This document shows, piece by piece, positions 36,932 to 47,550 of a stretch of 64,000 nucleotides of DNA (position 1 is its first letter; the number at the start of each line of letters is the position of its first letter). The position numbers were made by a program, and so were the translations under genes. The notes under the pieces were generated by a model that was not told the DNA's origin, did no database searches, and saw nothing but the letters and a program-made list of their open reading frames with translations. The DNA comes from Pleodorina starrii. Lineage: Eukaryota > Chlorophyta > Chlorophyceae > Chlamydomonadales > Volvocaceae. The DNA lies in assembly GCA_030267565.1 (NCBI GenBank), contig BRXU01000054.1:186001-250000 (forward strand), given 5' to 3'.

Positions 36932-39900
36932 TCACCGCAGCGACGCGCCGTGGTCGCCGCCGCCGCCGTAGGGGTCGTGCCGCAGCGTCTGCGTCTGCAC
37001 CGTCAGCGGCGGCAGTTGCTGTGCGTGCAGCATCTTGAGAGGCGGCAACGTGAGCAGACCGCGCACCCGGAAGAGCTGCGGCTGGGTGGTGAAGTCGATG
37101 TGCGTGTCGTCGTCGGCCTCCCTGTCGTGAGGTCGACATGGGTTGGTACGGCTTAGTACGACAACTCGTACAGGGAGGCAAGCCGCGTGATCGCTCGCGA
37201 TCAAGGCAACAGGGTCCGCGCTAAGCGAGTGCCTATTCGGCCTCGTGCCACGCGGGGCGGGGCGGAAATTTCTTTCCGCTACCGCATCAAAACCCCGCCG
37301 GCCGGCCGGCTCCTCACAGCCCCCCCCCCCACACACACGCCCCACCTCTCCTCGTCTGCCGCCATCGCCTGCGCAGCACGCGCCGCCTTGCTGATGTGGA
37401 CGCTATTGCCCAACACCAGGGCAGCCAAATGGTCCTCACTCAGTGCCCCGCCGCCGCCGCCGGCGGCGGCGGCGCCGCCAGCGGAGCCGAGCATCTCCAC
37501 GCCGCCGCCGGCGCCGCCGTACTGTCCCAAGGCGAACGCGCCGCTCGCGGCCGTCGTCGCAGTCGGCGTCCCGCCGGTCGCGGCGCCGGCCACCGCTGCC
37601 GCCGCCGCCGCGGCGGCGGCGGCCGCCGCCGCCGGGTTCAGCATCAATCCTCCAAACGGACTCCACGCGCCGCCAGCGGCCGCCGCCGCCGCCGGCGTCG
37701 TGGCCAAACCGCTGATCCTCCCGGCGTTGCCGACGGCACCGGCGGCAGTTGTCGTACCGTGCCCCAATCGCAGCGGCGTAAGGCCCATGCCCATAGCCAA
37801 GCTGCCGCCGACACTGCCACTGCCGCCGCCGCCGCCTCCGCTGGCGGCGGCGGCGCCGGGACCAAGCAGCGTCATGCTGCCGCTGGGCCTTATGCCGCCG
37901 CCGCCGCCTGCCATGGCGGAGGGAATGGAGATGCTGCGCAGGGCTTCCGATGAGAAGAGCGACGCCAGGGGATCCGCCAGGGCGGGCGGTAGCGGGCTGG
38001 CGGCGAGGGGTCCGGTCACGAAGGGGTGGCGGAGGAGCTCCTCGGCGGTGGGGCGGGCGGAAGGGTCGCGCTGCAAAGAAAGAGGGAAGGGGACAAAGAA
38101 CTTCCAGGTGTTTTGTTTTGCAGTCTTCAGGTTTTTTTGAGGCTGTTCTTTTCGAGGTTGGTAAGGTTTTAGCGGTTTCCTGGGAGTAGGTTAGGTTGGT
38201 TTCGAGGGCGGGGCTGGTCCGGTGCCAGGCTTGCTCGGGAGACGATGAAAGGCTAAAGGGGGGAATGGAGCAAGGAGTTGCAGGCGTGAGCGCGGGAGAG
38301 GCATAGAAGGGCGGGCGGTGTGCGTCAGCGCCGGCGGTGCTCCCGCACGCTGCGCTATCGTTCTTATTATCCCACACATCTTTCCTAAAGGCCGATGTCC
38401 GCCTTGACGTCCGGTACTGTGCCATGCCTCCCACACGCCCTCCGGGCGCCTGCACGGTGGCGCGTATACGCATACACCGCCCGTACTACCCGTACCGCGC
38501 TCGTACATTGCCGTACCTGCAGGCACAGCAGTATGAACTCGGACGCCTGCGGTGAGAGGTGCTCGGGGATGGCGGGTAGGTCGGGGGAGGAGGCGATTTT
38601 GAAGATGGCCTGGACCTGGCTGGTGCACTGACTCCAGGGGGGCTTGCCTGAGGGGAGGGCAGGCGGGGGGCGGCAGGGGTGGCCGGGGCGGCGAGGGTAT
38701 ACGTGGCCAGCGGCGGTGGCGGCAGCGGCAATCGGGTTACCGCATCAGAGCGGCGGCAGCGCAATCGGGTAGCGTTACCGTTACTCGTCGTCATCAGCAC
38801 ATCGGCGGCGACCTAGCAGACCCAGCAGCAGACCCAGAAGCTTGCAGGCCTGGGCGCCCGTTCCTCGCTTCCCCCTCCCCTTCACAAACCCCTACAACCC
38901 CGAAGACCCACCCCGCCGTTCCCGGAAACATCCTGAAGGCCCCAAGCCCCATCCACAAGACATGCTGGTAAGTATTGTTGGGTCCATTCGCTAACGCCGC
39001 CTCCGTTCCGTTGCCGCGGGTGCCTCCCCGTCCCCGTCCGCCGTCCCCATCACCCGGCCACCCGGGATGTCCAGCGCCCAAACTCTCTCCCCCCTTTTGT
39101 GTGTGTGTGTTTGTGCGTTTGTTTGGGAGGTACACTCCCTTTCCCCGCCCCCGCTGCTGACCCGCCCCCAACCCCAACCCCCAACCCCCAACCCCACCCA
39201 GCAACTCCCCAGCGACCCAGCACCCACCCGTCGCCATCTCCATCCCCCGGCCACCCAGGGTGCCAGGCGCCCAAACTCTCCCCCCCGTTTGTGTGTGTGT
39301 TGTGTGTGTGTGTTTGTGTTTGTGTGTGTGTGTTTGTGTTTGTGTGTGTGTTTGAGAGGTGAACTCCCATTCCCCGCCCCCGCTTCTGACCCACCCCCAA
39401 CCCCCACCCCCGCCCCCCCCCAGCAACCCCCACCCCCACCCAGCACCCACCCGTCGCCATCTCCAGCACCGTGCAGCCCACCGACCAAATGTCCGCCTGC
39501 ACTCCGTAGCCCTGCTGCTTGATCACCTCGGGGGCCATCCAGAAGGCACTGCCCTTGAAGGAGCGGGTGAAGGAAACCTGGGGGGAGGGGGAGGGGCGGG
39601 GGGGGGGGGCGGGCGGGTATAAAGAGAATTTCGCAGAGGAGAAGGAGACGGCGTTAGCGAACGGACCCAGAACCCAGCCGGGCGGGCGGGCGGGCGGGAG
39701 GTGGAGCGGGGACAGGTTGACGAAGGACAGGGTGAAGGGTGGGGTTGCCCCCCCCCCCACAAGCCCCCCTGTAAGCCCGTCAGCTCGTTTGGACTGCGCT
39801 CTGCATCCTTCATCCTTCACCGCCCCCTCCCCACCTGCTCCATGAGCTGTTTAGCCATTCCAAAGTCCGCCAGTTTGAGAACACCCGTCTTCTCAAGCAG

Positions 39901-42900
39901 CAGGTTGGCACCCTGGAGGGCGGGAGGCAGGGGAGGGAGGGGAGGGAAGGGGAGGGGAGGGAAGGGAGGGAAATGCAGGAGGGGAGGGAGGGAGATAAAG
40001 GAAGACGCAGCAGGGCGGGGCGGACCGTCACCGTTCATGCATGGTTGCCGTTTACGCTCATGTCCCGCTCTCGCGCATCTCCCGCATAAACCGCTACAGG
40101 CCTAGAGCACGGACCAATGCTGCGAGTGGGGTGCGGGATAACAGAACGTGGTGGGTGGAACAGACCGGGGGCGAAGGCGAAGGCGGTGTCTCAAACGGAG
40201 GCGGGACGCAAACACCTCGCCGGCTCAGTGCCCGATGCTCACGGTCCGCATCCGAAGTCCCCGGAGACGCCGGGTTGCGAATCCAGAACAACACAACCTC
40301 TCCCCTGGAGGGCCCCATTCCACCACTGCAGATCGTAATTCTCGATTACCCCAACGACCCCCCCCCTGGGTTCCTGAAATTGTGGACCAACTCCCACCGC
40401 TCCACCGCCCAACCTCTGCACCTCGCTTGAGGAATACCCGCGCTGTCCTCCCTCCCCCTCTCTCCCTTTCCTCTCCCTCTCCCCCTGTCCTCCGGCCCCT
40501 CCCGCTCCCCTCTCCCTGCCCCCGCCTTGAGGTACCGCCGCCTCTCCCTTCCCCTCTTCCTCCTCCAACCCCTCCCGCTTCCCGCTCCCTCCTCTCCCCT
40601 CCCTGCCCCCCCACCCGTCTTGGTAAGGTTACAGGTATGTTCGGTAAGTATTGCTGGGTTCCGGGTCCGTTCGCTAACGCCGTCTCCGTCTCCGCTGCGG
40701 TGTCTTCTTTTCACCACCCACCCACCCAGCCACCCACCTTGACGTCCCGCCTGGCTGCCTCCCCCCCCCCAATCCCTCCTGCTCCCCTCTCCCTCCCTAC
40801 CCCCCTCCCCACCCACCCACCTTGACGTCCCGATGCACCGTCCGCTGCGCATGCAGGTAGGCCAGCCCCAGCAGCAGCTGCCGCGTGTACAGAGCCACCA
40901 GAGGCTCAGGTAGCGGACCGAAGCGAGACAGCTGCGAGGACAGAGAGCCGCCGGGCACGTACTCTGCGCGGGGGGCGGGGGCGGGGGCGCGGGGAGACAG
41001 ACAGAGAGAGAGAGCGAAGAGGGGCGGGCGGGCGGGCGGAGGGAGTTCGTATTCGTAGGGAGGGAGTTCGTATTCGGACCGCAGCGAACCGCAACGAAAC
41101 GCGAAGCGTGGGGAGGGGAGTGAAGGGGATGAGATGGCATGAGAGAAGGGGTGCCGTCGTGGGGCTGAAGCCGCCGTGGTGGTGGTGGCGGTTGGCGGTG
41201 GCAGCCAGGCGGGAGGCAGCCGGGAGGCACCCGGTCCGGTGCTCCGCGGCAGCGTCGGTGGCCCCATACGGCAGTATTGTAAGGGGAGAGCGGGAGGGAG
41301 GGGCGAGGAGGACGGGTTTGCTGTGGCGGTTGGCGGCTTTGCTTTGGGTCACGACGTCCGGAGAGCCAGGGGATGGGGGTTGGGGAATTAGGCGGCGTCC
41401 CAGCCTGGCGCCGGGGCCCCAGCTCCCAGGCCTCGGGTTCCAGTAGCCCCGAGTTTCAGCAACCGGCCGCCCCTCGCCAGCCGCTCACCCAGGAAAATGT
41501 ACAGCGGCGCGCCGGCGCCGCCGCCCCCCGCCACCGCCGCCGCCGCCGCGCCGCTCCTCTGTGTTCCCACGTATCGTACAATGTTGGGGTGACGCAGCTG
41601 ACTCAGCAGCGCCACCTCCCGCTCCAACTGCGCCACCGCCTCCGCCGCGCCGCCGCGCCCGCCGCCGCCACCGGGGCCGCCGCCGCCGCCGCCGGTGGCT
41701 GCCAGGTCCGCCAGCCCCGCCGGCACCTCCTTCACTGCCAAAAGCTCCCCCGTATCGCAATTGAGTGCCAAGTAAACCTACAAGCAAGCGAGCGAGCGAG
41801 AGAGAGAGAGCGAGAGAACGGTGGGCGGGCGTTGGCATCGCGGCTGTTCGTTAGATCCAGCTCGGTTGTGGTGGCGGCTTCGCCTCAGGGAAAGCGTTTC
41901 GGCGGGGCGGCGGCGCCGCCAGCGGGTGTATCCTCAACCCGGGAAGTGACCCGTGGGTCGTCCACATGGCAGCAGCATATCGCTCCACGGCTACTCAGCT
42001 TGCTGCACTGCGCCGAACGCTTCATCGCACGCGCTTACTTGCCTGCCCGAAGGACCCAGATCTAACGAACAACCGCGATCTAACGAACAATTACTTGCCT
42101 GCCCAAAGGAGCCGGAGCCGATTCCTTCGCCCTTCCGCCACCGCACCGGCACCGTGGGCCCCGGCTCCCTAAGCAACGGATACAGCAGCGAGGCGTCGGT
42201 CTGCGCCACGGCCTCACACCGGGGTACGGCAGGCGGGTACGGCCGCCATGCGGGTACGGCACCCGGCCCGGCTGTTATAATGCCGTTGGCGCCGACGGCA
42301 TATACGCCGTTGGCCGCCGTCGCCGCCGCCGCGGAGGTGGTTGCGGCGGTGGCGGCGGTGGCGACGGCAGTGGCGGTGGCGGCAGCGGCGGCAGCCGCCG
42401 CGGCGGCGGCGACAGCCGCCTGTGGAGGAGTGGAGGCGACGGCCGAGGGGCCGTTCGTTTGGGGGGAGCCGCCGACGCTCCGACTGGTGAAGATTTGCGG
42501 CTCGTTGGCGGCACCGTTGGCTGGTGCGGCCGGCCGGGGGTGGGAGGCTACCTGGGGCTGCGCGGAGCGCTTAAAGAAGCGCGAAGTTGCGGCGGGTCCT
42601 GATCCAGCATTGTTGTGCGCGGATGTGCGGAGCTCGAGGGACGTGTTGTCCCGCTCGACGAACTCCTGCACCGGCGTTATGGTCATGCTGCCATCCTGGG
42701 CGCCCGTCGCGTCTGCGCCGAGCAGCGGCTGTTGGTCCGTTCCGAATGAGGCGGTGGGCGCTTTGGCGTGCTGCTGCGCCTGCTTTGCCGGAGGCCCGTT
42801 CGCCGCTGGGGCTGCTGCTGCTGCTGCTGTTGGCTTGGCACCATGTGGCTCAGCGGCCGCCGAACTGCCTTCTAAACCCGCTGGACGGCTGCCGCAAGCA

Positions 42901-42905
42901 CCCAT
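36932..42905 (-). CDS. MAP kinase kinase kinase (ANP/NPK1-MEKK type)
   Basis: Eight exons on the minus strand give 829 residues: 42905-42099, 41777-41489, 40963-40821, 39912-39835, 39577-39451, 38647-38517, 38070-37346, 37121-36932. The start MGACGS fits N-myristoylation at Gly2 with a palmitoylatable Cys4, so membrane attachment is likely. A 250-residue Ala-rich region precedes the kinase domain (about 258-543). Key residues: glycine loop [10 protein letters not shown], Lys285 in LLAVKEV, HRDVK (409-413), DFG (429-431), [25 protein letters not shown] and [12 protein letters not shown]. These match plant ANP-class MAP3Ks, which phosphorylate MAPKKs. A Gly-rich insert splits the Lys strand from helix C. 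The C-terminal tail (about 286 residues) is Gly/Ala-rich. Intron 1 uses a GC donor (CAG|GCAAGT); all other introns are GT-AG. Catalytic residues are intact. Confidence 0.9.
38967..39020 (+). repeat. CGCTAACGCCG intron repeat with GTAAGT start, copy 1
   Basis: TGGTAAGTATTGTTGGGTCC then ATTCGCTAACGCCGCCTCCG. It lies in MAP3K intron 5, antisense to that gene, and parallels 40643-40715. Confidence 0.65.
39035..39465 (-). repeat. Tandem copies of MAP3K exon 5 end with its 5' splice site
   Basis: The true exon 5 end (minus-strand GAGATGGCGACGG|GTGGGTGC, at 39451/39450) recurs 223 bases into the intron (near 39227) and, more diverged, near 39035. The intervening units share the GT-rich and G-rich stretches and GAGAGTTTGGGCGC. 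Confidence 0.85.
39625..39690 (-). repeat. CGCTAACGCCG intron repeat, reverse copy
   Basis: The reverse complement reads GGCTGGGTTCTGGGTCCGTT then CGCTAACGCCGTCTCC, in MAP3K intron 4 and sense to that gene. Confidence 0.65.
40643..40715 (+). repeat. CGCTAACGCCG intron repeat with GTAAGT start, copy 2 (longest)
   Basis: GGTAAGTATTGCTGGGTTCC, GGGTCCGTTCGCTAACGCCG, TCTCCGTCTCCGCTGCGGTG and TCTTCTTTTCACC in order, in MAP3K intron 3 and antisense to it. It joins both halves of the family. Confidence 0.7.
40731..40832 (-). repeat. Duplicated end of MAP3K exon 3 with its 5' splice site
   Basis: CACCCACCTTGACGTCCCG occurs at 40814-40832 (true exon 3 end, minus-strand CGGGACGTCAAG|GTGGGTG) and again at 40731-40749 within the intron. 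Confidence 0.75.
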
Positions 42906-43434
42906 ACACGTTGCGGCCGCTTATTTGTTGGTCATATGAAGCTGGGGAGCGCGCCTGGACTCACAGGCTGCGCCCACCCGACGCTTTCAAATTAGCATCT
43001 CATGGCCAAGTGCACTGGGGAAGAAATCACGCCTTTTGCTACTTCCATATGCTCCGTTGCAACAAGCACTGCCTATAATTTTATAAACGGAACAATAATC
43101 CCTGCCTACAGAAAAGATCCTATTCTCCTTCGAGTTGGGCGGCAACCTTATCTTGTCCTGTCATAAGCAACATAATGATAGTTTTGGTCACAAAAACACA
43201 AAAGCGACAGGCTGTGCCGATACAACTTTCATTACGTGTACGGCAGATCCTGACGAAGACTCAGAAACCATCCGCGGGGACCGAACAACAAGTGGGCTGG
43301 ATATTGACTGAGCTTCATCGCATCAGCATACTTCAGCTACATCGCATCGTATCATCGTGCCCTGACATAGCGGGGGCGAGCGGGCGAAGTGCTCCCTCCC
43401 AGCCGTCGAGAAGTCTTGACTTTGCCGTTGCAAT
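42906..43434. promoter_or_regulatory. Bidirectional spacer between MAP3K(-) and FKBP(+)
   Basis: 529 bases separate the divergent start codons and must hold both promoters and 5' UTRs. An A/T-rich TATAATTTTATAAACGG at 43074-43090 could serve either gene. No other motif was recognised. Confidence 0.35.
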
Positions 43435-46400
43435 ATGAGTGTCCACACGCTTCAGAACACGTGGAGCAAGGCGGCCCCGTCCAGTCTGCGGCCACGACCT
43501 CGCTCGCGTGAGAAAGCCCTTCCTCCGTATGCTTGCACGACTCCGAAGGAAGTCAGGCCGTCGATGCACATCTGCGATCAGTGTGTGACATCTTATATAA
43601 AGTGTACTCCTTCACGGTCCCACCTGCTGCCCCCAGGCCTGGTCGTCTCAGCCTCGAACCGGCCCGCAGGCGCTGCTCCAAACCCGAACCCAGACGACGC
43701 CACGCGCCGAGGGCTCCTCGCCGGCATTGTTGGCATGACCGTTGCAGGTAAGCTGACTCGCCGCCGTCGGCGGCTTTACCTGGGGCGGAGAGTGCATGGA
43801 GAGACTACAGCCTGCTCCTGGTTCGGTCTGTGTCGAGGGGCCGAACTTGCAGCCGCGCTTCCCCTGGAGCTCTACGTAAACCAGAACTCGCCGCAGACGA
43901 GGTTTTACTGCGTTGAAGCGCACGTAACGCGGGACTCCTTTATGCGCGCAGACTCGGACGGAGCCACAGGGTCCGTCGGGTGTCGGCATTAGTCGGCATC
44001 TTTTTGTCGACGGTCTTACGCCGTTACACGGCCTTGCACCACACCGCAACACAGCCTTTGGCGCGCGGTCGGGCCCAGAACACATGGGGGGGACGTCTGA
44101 CGCAAAGATATCCCGCGCGTGCAATATTACCTCGCTGCTGCTGCTGCTGCTGCTGCTGTTGCTCCGAAGGCGCCGTCACCGCGCCACCGCCTGCGGACGC
44201 CCTGGGGGTCGGCGACCCGCTCAACTACAAGAAGGTGGGCGACCAGGCTACGTGCCACGCCGCTGCCGTACAATGCAGTATAGTACGGCACGCGGGCGCC
44301 GTAACGCTCAAATTCGACAATGGGTTCGGCAGAGCCGAGCTTGTGCGGTGGGGCTTCAGTTTTCCGTGTGGCGACGTGTCGTAACGTAACGTGATGCAAG
44401 GCTTCACATTTATTCTTCACAGTTACGATATCGCACATTTCGTACGCTTGTCCTGCACCACTTCAAGGTACGGCACCTGAAGCTGTGGGTGGAGCATTCG
44501 CGCAATGGCCAGGCGGGCGCGCGCCTGGGCAACGCCGGCGACAGGGTCCATTCCAACCGCGCCTCTTTCGCGCGCCGCAATTGGAAGGCCCCTAACGATG
44601 ACTGGCCTAAATGACGTTGGCTCAAAGTTGTTGGTCGTTGGTAGTTGCATAGCTGAACAGGTGTTGTCGGTTTGTGTGGCCGGTCGCTGCAGGAGCTCGC
44701 GCGCCGGCGGAGGAAGATCCCGGAGGAGGAATACAAGGACGGACCCATGGGTCTGAGGTACGGCAACAGTACGGCATGACGTGGTGCGCCTGCCGGCTCA
44801 GTCTCCTAAGGCCGTCCAGCTCAGGATGTGGCCCACAGCCGCCCACTGTGCCAACAACCCACAACAACCCACCACCACAACAACAACCGCCCGAGTCCCG
44901 ACTTGATCCTCCGCGCTTGCCGCACTCTTTACTTTCCCTCCCTCCCTCCCTCCCTCCCTCCCTCCCTCCCTCCCTCCCTCCCTCCCTCCCTCCCTCCCTC
45001 CCTCCCTCCCTCCCTCCCTCCCTCCCTCCCTCCCTCCCTCCCTCCCTCCCTGGACCCGCAGGTACTTCGACATCGAGGAGGGCGACGGCGCGGAGGCCAA
45101 GGTCGGCTCACGTGTTGCCGTACACTACGACATCAAGTGGCGCAACATCACGTGCGTGCGTGCTTGGCTAACGCACTACGCTTTGCCTGCTTTTGCTTTA
45201 CTCTGGTGTATGTACGGCACCGTACCCCAGTCATCAAGGCGCTCCCTCGCTTCCATCTGTGCACAGTGTTTTCGCTGCTTGCTCGATAAGGGTTGCTCCC
45301 AGTCCGTTGCTGCTCCGAACCAACCCGCCAACCAGCTAGTCAGTAAGGCAGCCGTCCAGCGGTCAAGCCGTCAAGCCAGCCATGTAAATTGACAGCGTGT
45401 TGCTGAGTGACGACGACGGGTCTCTGTAGCACCGCGTCGCGTCGGCCCCGCCGTGATTCAACACCCCCTCCCGGCCCCTGGCCCCTGGCCCCCGGCCCTG
45501 GCCCCTGCAGGTTCATGACCAGCCGGCAGGGCATGGGCGTGACCGGCGGCACCCCGCTGGGCTTCGATGTTGGGACCAAGGCGGGCGAGGCGGGGAGCAC
45601 ACTGCCGGGTCTGGACTATGTGAGTGCCGGCTGCCGGGAGGGAGGGACAGAGGGAGGGAGGGAGGGCGCGGGCGAGGGCGCGGTCTTCTTCGCCGGCCGG
45701 GTCGTGTCTGGTGCTCTGGTCCGGTCGTGTGTCTTTTGGTCAGCTCCGGGTGTGCTCCGCTCGGGGTCTGGTCCGCGTTGCTCCGGCTTTGCTCCGGTCT
45801 CCGGTCTCCGGCTTTGGTCTGGCTTTGGTCCGGGCGTGTCTGGTTGGGTCTGGTGTCGTGTCGTATCGGATCTGGTCTGCTTCGCTCCGCTCTGGTTTGC
45901 TTCGGCAGGAGCCCCTTCCTCCGTCCCGAGTCTCGTGCTCACGTCTCCTCCGCTGCACCGACTCCAGAGGTCCCGGAGCCACCGGCAGGTCGCTCCGGAA
46001 CCCGTCTACCTACCGCCTACAATCAAGTTGGCTCTCTTGACCCGTTAGTGCACCTTTCTCAGTTGGTGCCGATCTGTGACCCCTGATCCCTGTGACCCGC
46101 AATCACGCGCCCCTTCCTAGGCTTGATCCGAACTACCTTGTCTCAACGTCCCATCACCGTGGCTTTCTTCAATATTACGTACCAACCCATATGTCTGTCC
46201 CAACCCATCTGATCCGGCTCTCTCGCACACCCGTTTGGATCCGCCCCCCCCCCCCTCGTGCACCAGGGCGTCCGAGGAATGCGGGTCGGCGGCCAACGCC
46301 GCGTGCTCGTCCCACCGGAGCTGGTACGACAGCCGCTCGTCCCATTGGGCGCTGATTGGGGTCATGCCTGGTTCCCAGGGGCAGCCAGTCGTTTTGTGTT

Positions 46401-47550
46401 TTCGGTTTCGGGGCTAGCGAATCTTGCGGGGTGTTGCAAAGGAAGTGGTTATGTGCCCGTAGCGGTTCGGTCATGTGGGCCTTACAGGCGCTTTCGCCGC
46501 GCCGGTGACTCGGTGTACGGGAGAGGCCGGTGGGCTGCACTGTTCGCTTTTCGGCAACGCCGGTTGCTCGTTCGCGTCGTCGTACACCCGCCTGGACGAG
46601 TGAGCAGCACTCGCCTAGAGCTTTGCTCTGCTAAGCACAGAGGCTCGAGCGAGAGAGCGCTGCGATGTCGAATATTATTCCGCTGCCTCGCACGCCTGCC
46701 TCCCAAGATGTTGAGCCCGTGGGAACTTTCCCGTGCCCCTCGTGGTTTGTACGGCACGACGCACGCAGGGGTACGGCAATCTACAGGTGGGCGAGATCCC
46801 GCCAAACTCCACGCTTACGCTCGACATTGAGCTGCTCAGGTACGACACGTTAGTGCGGGCCGTGGTAACGTGCCGACACGCATATCGTACGTGCTAGAAT
46901 GGCGGCGGCGGCGCAGCACACGGTCCGGTCCATGGGAACGGGAATGGAGGGAACGGGGCTGCAGTACGGCATGCGGCCCCGCGTGGCCCCTTGCATCCGC
47001 CCGCTCACTGCCGCCAGCAAAGGTGGCCCGAAGCCCCAGCACCCGCACACCGCAGCGCCGCCACCGCCGCCACCCCCGCCTCCGGTTCCGGTTCCAGTTC
47101 CGGAGCAACCCGCAGCGCTCGCTCCAAGGCCTCCCATCCCAACCAAGCCCACCTCATCACCCGCCCGGCCTGGTCGTTGCACCCCAACCAACCCAACCGC
47201 CTCATCACCCGCCCGCTTCACCCTGAAACGCCCGCCCGCCCACCCGTCCGTTTCCACGTGAACTGCCGCCTGTCTCCGCCTGTCCTCGCGCCCCCGGCTT
47301 CCTAACCGATCCTGCACTCATCTGTTTCACAGCCTACGGTATCCCTCCCTCGCCATTTCAACTGCCCTACCTTTCCCTCCCTGGACCGCTTGCTTTAAAC
47401 TGTCGTACCTGCCCCTCCCTGGACCGCTCGCCATTTCAACTGCCCCTCCCTGGACCGCTTACCGGTACTTTGCCCATCCTCGCCCGCTCGTCCCTCTGCA
47501 GCATTAAGACCAACCCGCTGGGCTATCGGACCAAGCTCGTGGAGGGCTGA
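43435..47550 (+). CDS. FKB18: Thylakoid-lumen FKBP-type prolyl isomerase (FKBP18-like)
   Basis: Nine exons give 229 residues: 43435-43507, 43637-43747, 44170-44234, 44693-44757, 45062-45151, 45511-45619, 46267-46323, 46769-46839, 47502-47550. Arabidopsis FKBP18 is about the same length. The N-terminus is transit-peptide-like (Ser/Arg/Pro-rich), followed by a twin-arginine hydrophobic segment, ATRRGLLAGIVGMTVAGAV, and PPPADA, which indicates Tat export into the thylakoid lumen. The FKBP domain has GSRVAVHYDIKWR, FMTSRQGMGV, GFDVGTKAGE, GVRGMRVGGQRRVLVPPEL, GYGNLQVGEIPPNSTLTLDI and the FKBP18-like tail SIKTNPLGYRTKLVEG. The usual active-site Trp appears replaced (LPGLD), so isomerase activity may be weak. 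Intron 1 (129 bases) is in frame and stop-free, so retention would lengthen the transit region. Three introns begin GTACGRCA. The gene is divergent from the MAP3K. Confidence 0.9.
44935..45052 (+). repeat. CCCT microsatellite forming the 3' end of FKBP intron 4
   Basis: About 29 CCCT units end 9 bases before the CAG acceptor of the exon at 45062, so the microsatellite is the polypyrimidine tract. Confidence 0.95.

Noticed and set aside
37187..38140. 317-codon plus-strand frame opposite the MAP3K C-terminal exon
   Set aside because: Antisense shadow of a GC-rich Gly/Ala-coding exon whose sense phase is fixed by splice junctions and kinase motifs.
41953..42939. 328-codon plus-strand Ala-rich frame
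   Set aside because: Antisense shadow of MAP3K exon 1, which has the MGACGS start and the kinase glycine loop on the other strand.
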